Assembly (NCBI RefSeq): GCF_000400465.1
Contig: NW_008806285.1
Location: 275,017-339,016, forward strand
DNA length: 64,000 nucleotides
Source: Wallemia ichthyophaga EXF-994
Taxonomy: Eukaryota > Basidiomycota > Wallemiomycetes > Wallemiales > Wallemiaceae
Direction of reading: 5' to 3'
The position numbers and the translations under genes are program-made. Under the pieces are notes generated by a model. It was not told the origin of the DNA. It made no database searches and saw nothing but the letters and a program-made list of their open reading frames with translations. This document shows, in pieces, positions 63,810 to 64,000 of the stretch. Every line of letters begins with the position of its first letter. The stretch's first letter is position 1.

Positions 63810-64000
63810 TTAACTTATTGTGCCTGCATGATACGCGGATTTTGTTGTGATTGGAATGCGCATTCGACTAACGCCATCCTCGTCAGCGGGGGGCAAGCGA
63901 CCACCTCGAATATTGAACTGAATAGCAGGATGAAGGAGTTTTGGTGTGTTGAGAGAACTATCTTTCTCCATTCTGAATTGAGCAAAGTGGTCCATCTTGA
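63810..64000 (-). CDS. persulfide dioxygenase-type metallo-beta-lactamase, copy b (partial)
   Basis: Only the C-terminal 62 codons are in the window (from HFAQFRMEKDSSLNTPK to the stop codon at 63810), identical to copy a. The catalytic domain and start lie beyond the right edge, so whether this copy is complete is unknown. Confidence 0.85.
   Translation of the reverse strand, partial: KMDHFAQFRMEKDSSLNTPKLLHPAIQFNIRGGRLPPADEDGVSRMRIPITTKSAYHAGTIS

Larger units (their letters stand above)
61970..64000 (+). repeat. tandem duplication, unit 2 (continues beyond window)
   Basis: Second copy of the 2,810-bp unit, of which 2,031 bp are visible; runs off the right edge. Identical to unit 1 apart from A at 62630 as far as can be read. 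Whether more units follow cannot be seen here. Confidence 0.97.

Noticed and set aside
1-64000. tRNA genes, transposons and CRISPR-like arrays
   Set aside because: No tRNA B-box with matching acceptor stem, no reverse transcriptase or transposase motif, and no spaced direct repeats were seen. The DDI1 protease domain is a normal cellular gene, not a retroelement.

Overview
This window is nuclear DNA of a compact fungal genome, most likely a basidiomycete. Intron style (mostly 43-56 nt, GTRNGT donors, CTNAC-like branch sites), protein sequence flavour and extreme gene density fit a small-genome lineage such as Wallemiomycetes; the genus is inferred, not proven. About 45 genes fill 64 kb, nearly all spliced, often with under 100 bp between start codons of divergent neighbours. 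A U2 spliceosomal snRNA gene lies at about 4.4 kb.

Layout. 0-19.4 kb: housekeeping genes (ribosomal protein eL36, BFR1, RPF1, U2 snRNA, a WHI3-like RNA-binding protein, a phosducin-like protein, a REEP/HVA22 protein, DDI1, a Myb factor, GRR1, SAR1, an FG nucleoporin, QCR6, tubulin cofactor C). 19.7-30.5 kb: four tandem minus-strand hexose-transporter genes separated by decayed copies of the neighbouring tubulin cofactor C gene, so the amplified unit was 'TBCC 3' part + transporter'. 31-57.4 kb: more core genes (F-box-like protein, PSY4, TRS120, CENP-A, NSRP1, ELOF1, PRCC, ALG13, a USP-type deubiquitinase, AUR1, EFM4, TDP1, mitochondrial TyrRS, HIS4, a Tim17-family protein). 57.4-59.2 kb: the only long gene-poor stretch. 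59.2-64 kb: a nearly perfect 2,810-bp tandem duplication carrying the sulfite exporter SSU1 and a persulfide-dioxygenase-type metallo-beta-lactamase, running off the window end.

Main points of interest. (1) Unusual gene architecture: 2-nt micro-exons in three transporter paralogues, consecutive 2-nt and 4-nt micro-exons in QCR6, candidate 20-26-nt introns in three genes, and introns that split the AUG of RPL36 and SAR1. (2) A persulfide-to-sulfite-to-efflux gene pair, divergent from an 87-bp shared promoter and recently duplicated. (3) The TBCC/transporter amplification, with gene conversion, intron loss and a probable frameshift in one copy.

Gene models were spliced by hand from open frames, splice signals and family knowledge. 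No search was run, and the 5' ends of several genes are the least certain part.
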